Assembly: GCA_016784945.1 (NCBI GenBank)
Contig: JADHTP010000085.1
Location: 1-11,100, forward strand
Origin: Deltaproteobacteria bacterium
Lineage (GTDB): Bacteria; Myxococcota_A; UBA9042; DTJE01
DNA length: 11,100 nucleotides
Direction: 5' to 3'
Below the pieces are notes generated by a model that searched no databases, had not been told where the DNA came from, and saw only the letters and a list, made by a program, of their open reading frames with translations. A program made the position numbers and the translations under genes. Shown piece after piece: positions 4,822-11,100 of this stretch. Every line of letters begins with the position of its first letter. Position 1 is the stretch's first letter.

Positions 4822-7800
4822 ATGCAGAGATCATGGCCAGCCACGGGCGTCGCGGCGACGGTTTGCATCCTGTTGGGATGCTCGGGGTACTACAAAATAC
4901 CCTGTATCCAGGACAATGAGTGTTCACCGGGGTCATGCGTGGAGGGCTATTGCGTCGTCGCCCCCGACGACACCGGGCAGGACCATGGCAAGGCCGAGGG
5001 CGTAACAATCCCAGAAGACCTGGACACCCTGGACGTGGACATCCCCGCGGACCCCGACGTTACCGAACTGCCTGACGTTCCTGACGAAACGGAAACCGAC
5101 ATCACCGACGTTCCCGAGGTGAGCGACGAAGCAGAGGCCCTTGACGCCGAACCCATCCCCGAGGAAGTCCCCGACAACCCTGCCGTGGACGAAGTGCAGG
5201 GCGACGTGCCTTCGACCCTGGGGCTCGTCTGTGAAAACGAGTCGGACTGCTCCGACGGTTCCTGCGTGGTGTGGGCCGGTGACCTTAAGATCTGCTCCGG
5301 CCCCTGCGAAAACGGGTGCCCCGACGGTATGCGCTGCGTGCCAACGGCCAAGGACGGCGGGAGCTACCTGTTCGAATGCATGCCTTTCCCCGAAGGGCTG
5401 TGCACACCCTGCGAGACCGCCGGGAATTGTCCACTGGCGGATGCGGAATGCCTCGCCATGACCGGGGGTGATGCCTTCTGCTCGGCGCCATGTGACGGAA
5501 ACACCTGTCCCGACGGGTTCCAGTGCATCAACGTGGCTCTGGGGATCCCGCCCCAGTGCGTACCCCTGGTGGCCACCTGCGTCTGCCAGGCGGCCATCAT
5601 GGGTTGCGACGAGTTGGGGAACTGCCCCACGGGCCTGGCCTGCGTCACCCTGGGCCCCCCCGAATCCCACCCCGATCACCCGCCCGTGGTGGAAGAAGGC
5701 TGCAACCCGTCCAAGGGCACCTGCGCCTGCGTCTCCGAGGTGTACAGCCAGACCTTCACCTGCTCGGTGGAAGCGGGCGAAAACAAGTGCACGGGCGAGA
5801 TGGTCTGCACCGTAGGCACCGGATGGAGCACGTGCCCCGTGCCCCTGCCCGAACCGGAACTCTGTGACGGAAAGGACAACGACTGTAGCGGCGAAACGGA
5901 CGAGACCTTCGTGGTCATCGAATGGGACGGCGCCGAAAAGAACGTGGGTGAGACCTGCGGCACGGGCGCATGCAGCGGCGGCACGGTGGTCTGCGAGACC
6001 CCCCAGATGGCGGGCTGTTCCTCTGACGTGTTCATGCTCGTCGAAGACCTGTGCGGGGACGGCATCGACAACGACTGCAACGGCAAGACCGACGAGGGCT
6101 GCTATTCCGAGGATCTGGACGGGGACGGCGACCCCAACGAGGATGACTGCGATCCCTACGACGCGGCCAAGCACCACCCCACGCCCACGAGCCCCGTGGA
6201 CGAACCCTGTTGCCCGTCCACGGTTCATCCCGACAACCAGCTCGCCGTGTGCGATCTCGACTGCGACGACGCGGTGACGGTCTGCGACGCCGACGACAAG
6301 GACTTTGACGGCTATGTCAGCGCCGCCCTGGGCGGCACCGACTGCAACGACCTCGATCCCGCCATCCACCCCGGCGCGCCCGAAAAGTGCAGCGACGGGA
6401 TCGACCAGGATTGCGTGGACGGTGACCTGTCCTGCATCGGCCTTGTGGACGACGACAGCGACGGCTACCCGGTGGCCTTCGACTGCAACGACGACAACAA
6501 GAACATCTATCCGGGGGCGCCTGAATTCTGCAACTACATGGACAACGACTGCGACGGTGTGATCGACAACGGGAATCCCGGCGACGGCCAGGTCGTGGGG
6601 GGTGCGTCCTGCGGCAAGAACGTGGGCGAATGCAAACCGGGCAGTTGGGTCTGTTCCCATTACGCAGGCGGCGTCCAGATGGAATGCATCGGCGGCATCG
6701 GCGAATCGGAAGAGATCTGCGACGCCAAGGACAACAACTGCGACGGCGCCACCGACGAACCCTTCCCGGACAAGGGCAAGGTCTGCGACGGGGTGGACCT
6801 GGACCAGTGCAAGAACGGGACATGGGAGTGCTCGGCGAACGGAACCCAGCTGGACTGCTCCACGGAGGTACTGACCGACATCACGGAACTGTGCGGGGAC
6901 TCCAAGGACAACGACTGCGACGGCGTGATCGACAACGGCTGTTTCCCTGGTGACATGGACGGTGACGGCTACCTGCCGCCCCAGGACTGTGACGACACCC
7001 GTGCCGAGTTCCACCCCATGGCCCAGGAGCCCTGTTGCGACCCCGCCTTGACTGGCGAGGCCGCCCTGGAGGTCTGTGACAGGAACTGCGACGACAAGGT
7101 CAATCCCTGCAGCCCCAATGACAAGGACCTGGACGGCCACCTCCCGGAGGCCATGGGCGGCTACGACTGCGACGACCAGGATCCCACCGTTTATCTGGGC
7201 GCACCGGAGAAGTGCGGCGACGGGATCGACCAGGACTGCAATGATCAGGACATTCCCTGTAACCAGGTGACGGACAACGACCAGGACGGCTACTCGCCCC
7301 CGGTGGACTGCAACGATTCCAACGATGGCATCCACCCCTTCGCCGCGGAGCTGTGCAACAACAAGGACGACGACTGCGACGGCGTCACGGACGACGGGAA
7401 CCCCGAAGGCAGCGACGAGCCCTGCGGCTCCTCGGAAGGTGAATGCGTGCCGGGCATCACCCAGTGCGTCCACTACACCTACAACGTCAGGGTGGACTGC
7501 GTGCCGGTGCAGGGACCGACCAAGGACTTCTGTGACGGCCTGGACAACAACTGCAATGGGTTCACCGACGAGTTCTTTGAAGAGCTGTTCAAGCCCTGCG
7601 ACGGTCCGGACCTGGACCAGTGCAAGAACGGCACCTACGAATGCAGCGAGGACGGGACCGAACTCGCGTGCGATTTCGAGCTCGTGGAAAACGTGGTGGA
7701 GACCTGCGACGCAAAGGACAACGACTGCGACGGGCTTACCGACGAAGGCTTCAAGTTGGGCAATGCCGAGGTGGGGGAACCCTGCCTGGCGGAAGGGGAA

Positions 7801-10590
7801 TGCGGGTCCGGGCTCGTGGAGTGCCACCCCGTGGACAAGATCGCCATCTGCAGCTCGGGCCCCGGCGGTTCCTCCAGCAAGGCGGTCCCCGAGATCTGCG
7901 ACTTCAAGGACAACGACTGCGACGGCAAGACCGATGACGAGATGCTGTACCAGACCCTGGGAATCGGGTCCGTCTGTATCGGGATCGGCGCCTGCGGCAA
8001 TGGGATCGTGGAGTGCAACCTCGCCAACGGGACGGCCACCTGCTCCACCAATCCCAACGGCTCCAATCCGCAGAACAGCGTGGAAGTGTGCAACGGCGAG
8101 GACGACGACTGCAACGGCCACACCGACGACGCGGAGGATCTGGGGCCCGACGACTGCCTGGACCAGGGGCTCTGCGCAGACCACATCATCCCGGCGGTCT
8201 GCGCCCTGGGAGGATGGCAGTGCGACTATTCCCTGGTGCCGGGATACGAAGAAGGGGACGAACATCTCTGCGACGAAATCGACAACAACTGCGACGGCGA
8301 CACGGACGAGAACTACCCCGTGGGGATCGGGTGCGACGGGACGGACTCGGACCTGTGCCAGAACGGCACCTACACCTGCACCGACGACAAATACGGGTGG
8401 GAGTGCGTCAACGAAGACCCCATGGACATCCAGGAGGCCTGCAACGACCTGGACGACGACTGCGACGCTGAGACCGACGAGGTGTTCCCCGTGGGCGATC
8501 CCTGCGACACCGACGACGAAGACCTATGTGAAAACGGCACCTGGACCTGCATGGCCGACGGCACCGGCGTGGAGTGCCTGAGCGAGACCGTGGTGAACAT
8601 CGTGGAGATCTGCAACGACGTGGACGACGACTGTGACGGAGAAACCGACGAGGGCTTCGGTGTGGGCGAAATCTGCGACGGGCCCGATCCGGACGAGTGC
8701 AAGACGGGCGCCTTCGCCTGCAACGAAACGAACGACGGGGTGGTCTGCGTTGGGGACACGGGTGATGGCACCACCGAGGTCTGCGACTACGAGGACAACA
8801 ACTGCGACGGCGCCACCGACGAAGGCTTCGACTGGGGCTTAACGCCGGTCAACGACGCTTGTGAGGGCATCGGTGAGTGCGGGCCGGGAACCGTGGTCTG
8901 CCTGGCCTCCCAGGATGGCGCCACCTGCTCCACCAATCCCGACGGAACGGCCCCCGAGGACACGCCGGAGATCTGCGACGCCAAGGACAACAACTGCAAC
9001 GACCAGACCGACGAGGGCATGGAATATGGAGGTGAGGCCCTGGGCGGTGCCTGCACCGGCCCCGGCGAGTGCGGGGCGGGCACCGTGGTGTGCTCACCGG
9101 CGGAATACGTGGCCACCTGTTCCACGGCGCCCAACGGCACGGCCCCCGAAGACACGGCGGAGGTCTGCGACGACAAGGACAACGACTGCAACGGCCTGAC
9201 AGACGACATGGACGTCCCGGACAAGTCGTCCTGCACCCTGACGGGAGTGTGCGACGAACCCGACGTCCAGGCCACGTGCACCGGCGGGAACTGGGTGTGC
9301 GACTACTCCCAGGTGGCGGGCTACGAGGCCCCCGAGGCCACCTGCGACGGAAAGGACAACGACTGCGACGGCGACACCGACGACCCCTACCCCGTGGGGG
9401 ACGCCTGTGACGGGACGGACAGCGACGAATGCGCCAACGGGATCTGGACCTGCGCCGCCGGCGGCACCGAGGCGGAATGCGTCAACGAGGTGGTCACGGA
9501 CATCCCCGAGCAGTGCGACGACAACGAAGACAACGACTGCGACGGGCTCACCGACGAGGAAGACGCCGAGGGGTGCGACACGTACTACATGGACCTGGAC
9601 CAGGACACCTTCGGGGTGGACGGCGACTCGAAATGCCTGTGCTTCGCCGGCCAGGAACCCTTCTACACGGCCCCGGTGACCGGCGACTGCCTGGACACCG
9701 AACCCGCCATCAACCCGGGCGAAGCGGAGTCCTGCAACGCCATCGACGACAACTGCAACAGCCTGACCGACGAGGACTTCCCCACCAAGGGGGATGCCTG
9801 TGACAGCGACGACCCGGATCTCTGCACTAACGGCACCCTGGCCTGCATGGCCGACGGAACGGGCCTGGAATGCGTGAACGACGTGCCCAAGGAGGAGGTC
9901 TGCAACGGGATCGACGACGATTGCAACGGCGCCACCGACGACGGCTTCCCCGTGGGCGATGCCTGTGACGGGGACGACGTGGACGAGTGCCTGTACGGCA
10001 CCTGGACCTGCACGGTGGACGAAACCGGCGTGGAGTGCATCAACGAGACCGTGACCGACATCCTGGAACTGTGTGACGGCCTGGACAACGACTGCGACGG
10101 GGAGCCGGACGACGGATTCGACGTGGGCGCGCCCTGCGACGGGGACGACTCCGATTCCTGCGAAAACGGCACATGGACCTGCATGGCCGACTTGAGTGAC
10201 CGCGAATGCATCAACGAGACCGTGGAGAACCTGCTGGAGGTCTGCGACAACAAGGACAACGACTGCAACGGGCAGACCGATGAACTGTGGCCCAGCAAGG
10301 GCCGCAAGTGCGATGACAACCCGACCCCCGATCCCTGCTCCCTGGGCGTGTGGTTGTGCAAGCCCGACAAGCTGGGGATCCAGTGCGTGGGCGACCAGGA
10401 CTGCGCATACAACGCCCAGTGCATTGACAGCGGGTCGGACTTCCTGACCGACGATTGCCTGTGCGGGGGCGCCATCTGCACGGTGGACATCGCCACTACC
10501 TGCTCGCCGGGCGACGCGTGCATGTGCGGGAGCGGCTCGTCCTGCATGCCGCCGCAACAGTGCATCAGCAACTCTTGTGTCACCCCCTGA
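4822..10590 (+). CDS. Giant secreted lipoprotein with 24 MopE-type Cys/Asp repeats
   Basis: This 1922-residue protein begins with a clear lipoprotein signal (CILLGC, modified Cys20, Ser at +2, which favours the outer membrane under the E. coli rule). A small Cys-rich motif (28-44), an acidic linker (about 49-134) and Cys-rich modules (137-347) follow. Residues 348 to about 1822 carry 24 copies of C-x6/7-C motifs of the form CDGxDNDCDGxTDE. Seven D-x-D-x-D-G-like loops resemble calcium-binding loops. The C-terminus is a Cys-rich tail. The repeats match the 'putative metal-binding motif' family named after MopE (PF11617, from memory). MopE's copper site is not known to lie in such repeats, so metal identity is open; structural disulfides and calcium are more likely. 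ATG4822 has GGAG 7 bases upstream and places the signal at the N-terminus. It is probably co-transcribed with the next gene. Exact role (adhesion, stalk or surface layer) is unknown. Confidence 0.93.
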   Translation: MQRSWPATGVAATVCILLGCSGYYKIPCIQDNECSPGSCVEGYCVVAPDDTGQDHGKAEGVTIPEDLDTLDVDIPADPDVTELPDVPDETETDITDVPEVSDEAEALDAEPIPEEVPDNPAVDEVQGDVPSTLGLVCENESDCSDGSCVVWAGDLKICSGPCENGCPDGMRCVPTAKDGGSYLFECMPFPEGLCTPCETAGNCPLADAECLAMTGGDAFCSAPCDGNTCPDGFQCINVALGIPPQCVPLVATCVCQAAIMGCDELGNCPTGLACVTLGPPESHPDHPPVVEEGCNPSKGTCACVSEVYSQTFTCSVEAGENKCTGEMVCTVGTGWSTCPVPLPEPELCDGKDNDCSGETDETFVVIEWDGAEKNVGETCGTGACSGGTVVCETPQMAGCSSDVFMLVEDLCGDGIDNDCNGKTDEGCYSEDLDGDGDPNEDDCDPYDAAKHHPTPTSPVDEPCCPSTVHPDNQLAVCDLDCDDAVTVCDADDKDFDGYVSAALGGTDCNDLDPAIHPGAPEKCSDGIDQDCVDGDLSCIGLVDDDSDGYPVAFDCNDDNKNIYPGAPEFCNYMDNDCDGVIDNGNPGDGQVVGGASCGKNVGECKPGSWVCSHYAGGVQMECIGGIGESEEICDAKDNNCDGATDEPFPDKGKVCDGVDLDQCKNGTWECSANGTQLDCSTEVLTDITELCGDSKDNDCDGVIDNGCFPGDMDGDGYLPPQDCDDTRAEFHPMAQEPCCDPALTGEAALEVCDRNCDDKVNPCSPNDKDLDGHLPEAMGGYDCDDQDPTVYLGAPEKCGDGIDQDCNDQDIPCNQVTDNDQDGYSPPVDCNDSNDGIHPFAAELCNNKDDDCDGVTDDGNPEGSDEPCGSSEGECVPGITQCVHYTYNVRVDCVPVQGPTKDFCDGLDNNCNGFTDEFFEELFKPCDGPDLDQCKNGTYECSEDGTELACDFELVENVVETCDAKDNDCDGLTDEGFKLGNAEVGEPCLAEGECGSGLVECHPVDKIAICSSGPGGSSSKAVPEICDFKDNDCDGKTDDEMLYQTLGIGSVCIGIGACGNGIVECNLANGTATCSTNPNGSNPQNSVEVCNGEDDDCNGHTDDAEDLGPDDCLDQGLCADHIIPAVCALGGWQCDYSLVPGYEEGDEHLCDEIDNNCDGDTDENYPVGIGCDGTDSDLCQNGTYTCTDDKYGWECVNEDPMDIQEACNDLDDDCDAETDEVFPVGDPCDTDDEDLCENGTWTCMADGTGVECLSETVVNIVEICNDVDDDCDGETDEGFGVGEICDGPDPDECKTGAFACNETNDGVVCVGDTGDGTTEVCDYEDNNCDGATDEGFDWGLTPVNDACEGIGECGPGTVVCLASQDGATCSTNPDGTAPEDTPEICDAKDNNCNDQTDEGMEYGGEALGGACTGPGECGAGTVVCSPAEYVATCSTAPNGTAPEDTAEVCDDKDNDCNGLTDDMDVPDKSSCTLTGVCDEPDVQATCTGGNWVCDYSQVAGYEAPEATCDGKDNDCDGDTDDPYPVGDACDGTDSDECANGIWTCAAGGTEAECVNEVVTDIPEQCDDNEDNDCDGLTDEEDAEGCDTYYMDLDQDTFGVDGDSKCLCFAGQEPFYTAPVTGDCLDTEPAINPGEAESCNAIDDNCNSLTDEDFPTKGDACDSDDPDLCTNGTLACMADGTGLECVNDVPKEEVCNGIDDDCNGATDDGFPVGDACDGDDVDECLYGTWTCTVDETGVECINETVTDILELCDGLDNDCDGEPDDGFDVGAPCDGDDSDSCENGTWTCMADLSDRECINETVENLLEVCDNKDNDCNGQTDELWPSKGRKCDDNPTPDPCSLGVWLCKPDKLGIQCVGDQDCAYNAQCIDSGSDFLTDDCLCGGAICTVDIATTCSPGDACMCGSGSSCMPPQQCISNSCVTP
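4966..5223 (+). other. Acidic low-complexity linker in the giant lipoprotein
   Basis: Residues 49-134 are dominated by Asp, Glu, Pro, Val and Thr in loose 'DVPD/DVPE' reiterations. From Lys57 to Lys156 there is no Lys or Arg at all, 98 consecutive residues. Such a segment should be extended and highly negative, spacing the lipid anchor from the repeat domain. Confidence 0.8.
6052..6891 (+). repeat. Supra-repeat I, copy 1 (units 2-5)
   Basis: The 280-residue block has the order: long D module with a CC pair, short D module, a GEC-containing B-like module, then a type A module. It aligns end to end with the next block. Shared landmarks include CGD..DNDC, DxDGDG, EPCC, DKDxDG, GAPEKC, GIDQDC, DNG/DDGNP and DLDQCKNGT. 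Divergence is substantial at both protein and synonymous sites. Confidence 0.85.
6892..7704 (+). repeat. Supra-repeat I, copy 2 (units 6-9)
   Basis: The 271-residue block directly adjoins copy 1 and has the same module order. The long D module again carries the unusual CC insertion (EPCCDP) followed by VCDRNCDD. The slight length difference comes from short indels in the long D and B-like modules. Confidence 0.85.
7705..8439 (+). repeat. Supra-repeat II, copy 1 (units 10-13)
   Basis: The 245-residue block has module order B-B-C-A. The type C module is marked by GGWQCDYSLVPGYE and the terminal A module by CDGTDSDLCQNGT. It aligns with 8782-9513 almost without gaps. Confidence 0.85.
8782..9513 (+). 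repeat. Supra-repeat II, copy 2 (units 16-19)
   Basis: The 244-residue block has the same B-B-C-A order as 7705-8439, with matching landmarks GGNWVCDYSQVAGYE and CDGTDSDECANGI. Two type A units (14-15) separate the two copies. A single classical MopE-type unit (20, Cys at 9514) and an A-type run (21-24) follow it. Confidence 0.85.
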
Positions 10591-10607
10591 TCAGGTTGGA
10601 TGAGCCC

Positions 10608-11100
10608 ATGTGGAAACGGACAGGTCCCTTGACAGCGCTGCTGGTCATGGCCGCGGTCCTGGCCTCGCCGGGAAACGCCCGGGCCCAGTGCGGGCCGGGC
10701 ACCGCCATCCACAAGGGATGCCTGGGAGTGGAGTACGAGGGATGCTGCGAGGTCAAAGAGGCCCAGATCGGCAACATCACCGTGGTGCAGTGGTGCGAGA
10801 ACGAATACCTGTGCCAGCTGATCTGCAACCCGCTGCTGTACAGGGAAACGGCGTGGTGCGGCTGGGCGCCAGAACAGAACCTCTACAACTGCACCTACGA
10901 CACCATCGAGGAACCCACGGGCCAGCACCCGTATTTCTGCAACATCCCCTGCGGCGACATCCCCACGGTGGGTTGTTGTGAGGGCCAGACCCTGCTCAAG
11001 ACCTGCAAGGGCGGCTCCCTGGGCATCGTGAACTGCGCGGCCAACGCCGAGGGCCTCCAGTTCTGCGGGTGGGACCCGGTTCACCAGTACTATGGCTGTT
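10608..11100 (+). CDS. Secreted Cys-rich protein with a duplicated domain (3' end outside window)
   Basis: The first 164 residues are visible and the frame is open to the window edge. A signal peptide spans residues 1-26, with a hydrophobic core LLVMAAVLA and a probable signal peptidase I site ARA|QC. Two related Cys-rich segments follow. The first has GCC (45-47), CGW (84-86) and YNC (93-95). The second has GCC (122-124), a C-x9-C pair (133, 143), CGW (153-155) and YGC (162-164). No enzymatic motif is visible. I know similar GCC...CGW...YxC segments only as uncharacterised secreted proteins of Myxococcota-like bacteria. It starts 17 bases after the giant lipoprotein stop with GGATGAG upstream, so the two are likely one operon and may act together on the cell surface. 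No lipobox is present. Confidence 0.85.
   Translation, partial: MWKRTGPLTALLVMAAVLASPGNARAQCGPGTAIHKGCLGVEYEGCCEVKEAQIGNITVVQWCENEYLCQLICNPLLYRETAWCGWAPEQNLYNCTYDTIEEPTGQHPYFCNIPCGDIPTVGCCEGQTLLKTCKGGSLGIVNCAANAEGLQFCGWDPVHQYYGC

Larger units (their letters stand above)
5863..10287 (+). repeat. Array of 24 coding repeats centred on the DNDCDG motif
   Basis: Motif-starting Cys codons are at 5863, 6052, 6388, 6529, 6718, 6892, 7213, 7354, 7531, 7705, 7897, 8089, 8269, 8440, 8611, 8782, 8974, 9166, 9343, 9514, 9733, 9901, 10072 and 10243. Spacer types differ. Type A is 'VGDxCDGxDxDxCxNGTWTC' and gives units of 56-58 residues. Type B is 'GECGxGTVVC...CSTxPNGT' with 64-residue units. Type C contains 'W.CDYS.V.GYE' with 59-60-residue units. 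Type D has DxDxDG loops and 'DCxDxxPxxxPGAPE'. Units 2, 3, 6, 7 and 20 have Cys-x7-Cys instead of x6. A typical type A unit is about a fifth Asp and a tenth Cys. Confidence 0.9.

Noticed and set aside
4933..8265. 1110-codon open frame on the minus strand opposite the giant lipoprotein
   Set aside because: It reads as endless 'VAVVV' because GACAACGACTGCGAC repeats are stop-free in reverse. It has no domain, no ribosome binding site, and tracks the sense repeat period.
7325..8581. 418-codon plus-strand frame inside the giant lipoprotein
   Set aside because: It is Thr/Ala/Arg-rich read-through of the same repeats shifted by one base; the lipoprotein frame has the signal peptide and conserved Cys pattern.
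5863..10287. Possible CRISPR or DNA-level tandem repeat array
   Set aside because: The periodicity is of codons for a protein motif; repeat DNA is degenerate and spacers are coding and related to each other.
9094..11084. Two further long minus-strand frames (9094-10557 and 9663-11084)
   Set aside because: Low-complexity V/A/G or S/P/Q composition mirrors the sense repeats, and the second also spans the junction of two sense genes. These are shadow frames.

Overview
The window is GC-rich, densely packed bacterial DNA. It reads best as a member of the Myxococcota or a related former deltaproteobacterial lineage. That assignment is an inference from content: a small PilZ protein resembling the paralogous PilZ family expanded in Myxococcus, a very large lipoprotein built from MopE-type 'DNDCDG' repeats, a secreted Cys-rich partner, and strong G/C preference at third codon positions. 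No marker here fixes the species.

Layout. (1) 1-260: a consensus sigma-70 type promoter drives two tRNA genes, tRNA-Lys(TTT) and tRNA-Glu(TTC), separated by 12 bases. (2) 331-3310: a tight four-gene plus-strand operon encoding a GT87/DUF2029-type membrane glycosyltransferase, a class I SAM-dependent methyltransferase, a small proline-rich putative lipoprotein, and a PilZ protein with intact c-di-GMP-binding motifs. The genes overlap by 14 and 4 bases or are 10 bases apart. (3) 3324-4697, minus strand: mnmE, the GTPase of tRNA wobble-uridine modification, convergent with the PilZ gene across a 13-base gap. (4) 4822-10590: a 1922-residue secreted lipoprotein, divergent from mnmE, followed 17 bases later by a secreted Cys-rich protein that runs off the window end.

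The most striking object is the giant lipoprotein. After a lipobox and an acidic linker with almost no basic residues, it carries 24 copies of a Cys/Asp motif joined by several distinct spacer types. The spacers are ordered, not random: units 2-5 are duplicated as units 6-9, and units 10-13 are duplicated as units 16-19. It was therefore assembled by block duplications as well as single-unit expansion. The DNA of the copies is diverged, so these events are not recent.

A second theme is promoter structure. Three genes are preceded by TGG-TANNNT (extended -10, no clear -35). At the glycosyltransferase gene and mnmE the box lies exactly 7 bases before the chosen ATG with no ribosome binding site, which suggests leaderless transcripts. 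I see no mobile elements, CRISPR arrays or defence systems. The long open frames antisense to the lipoprotein are composition artefacts.
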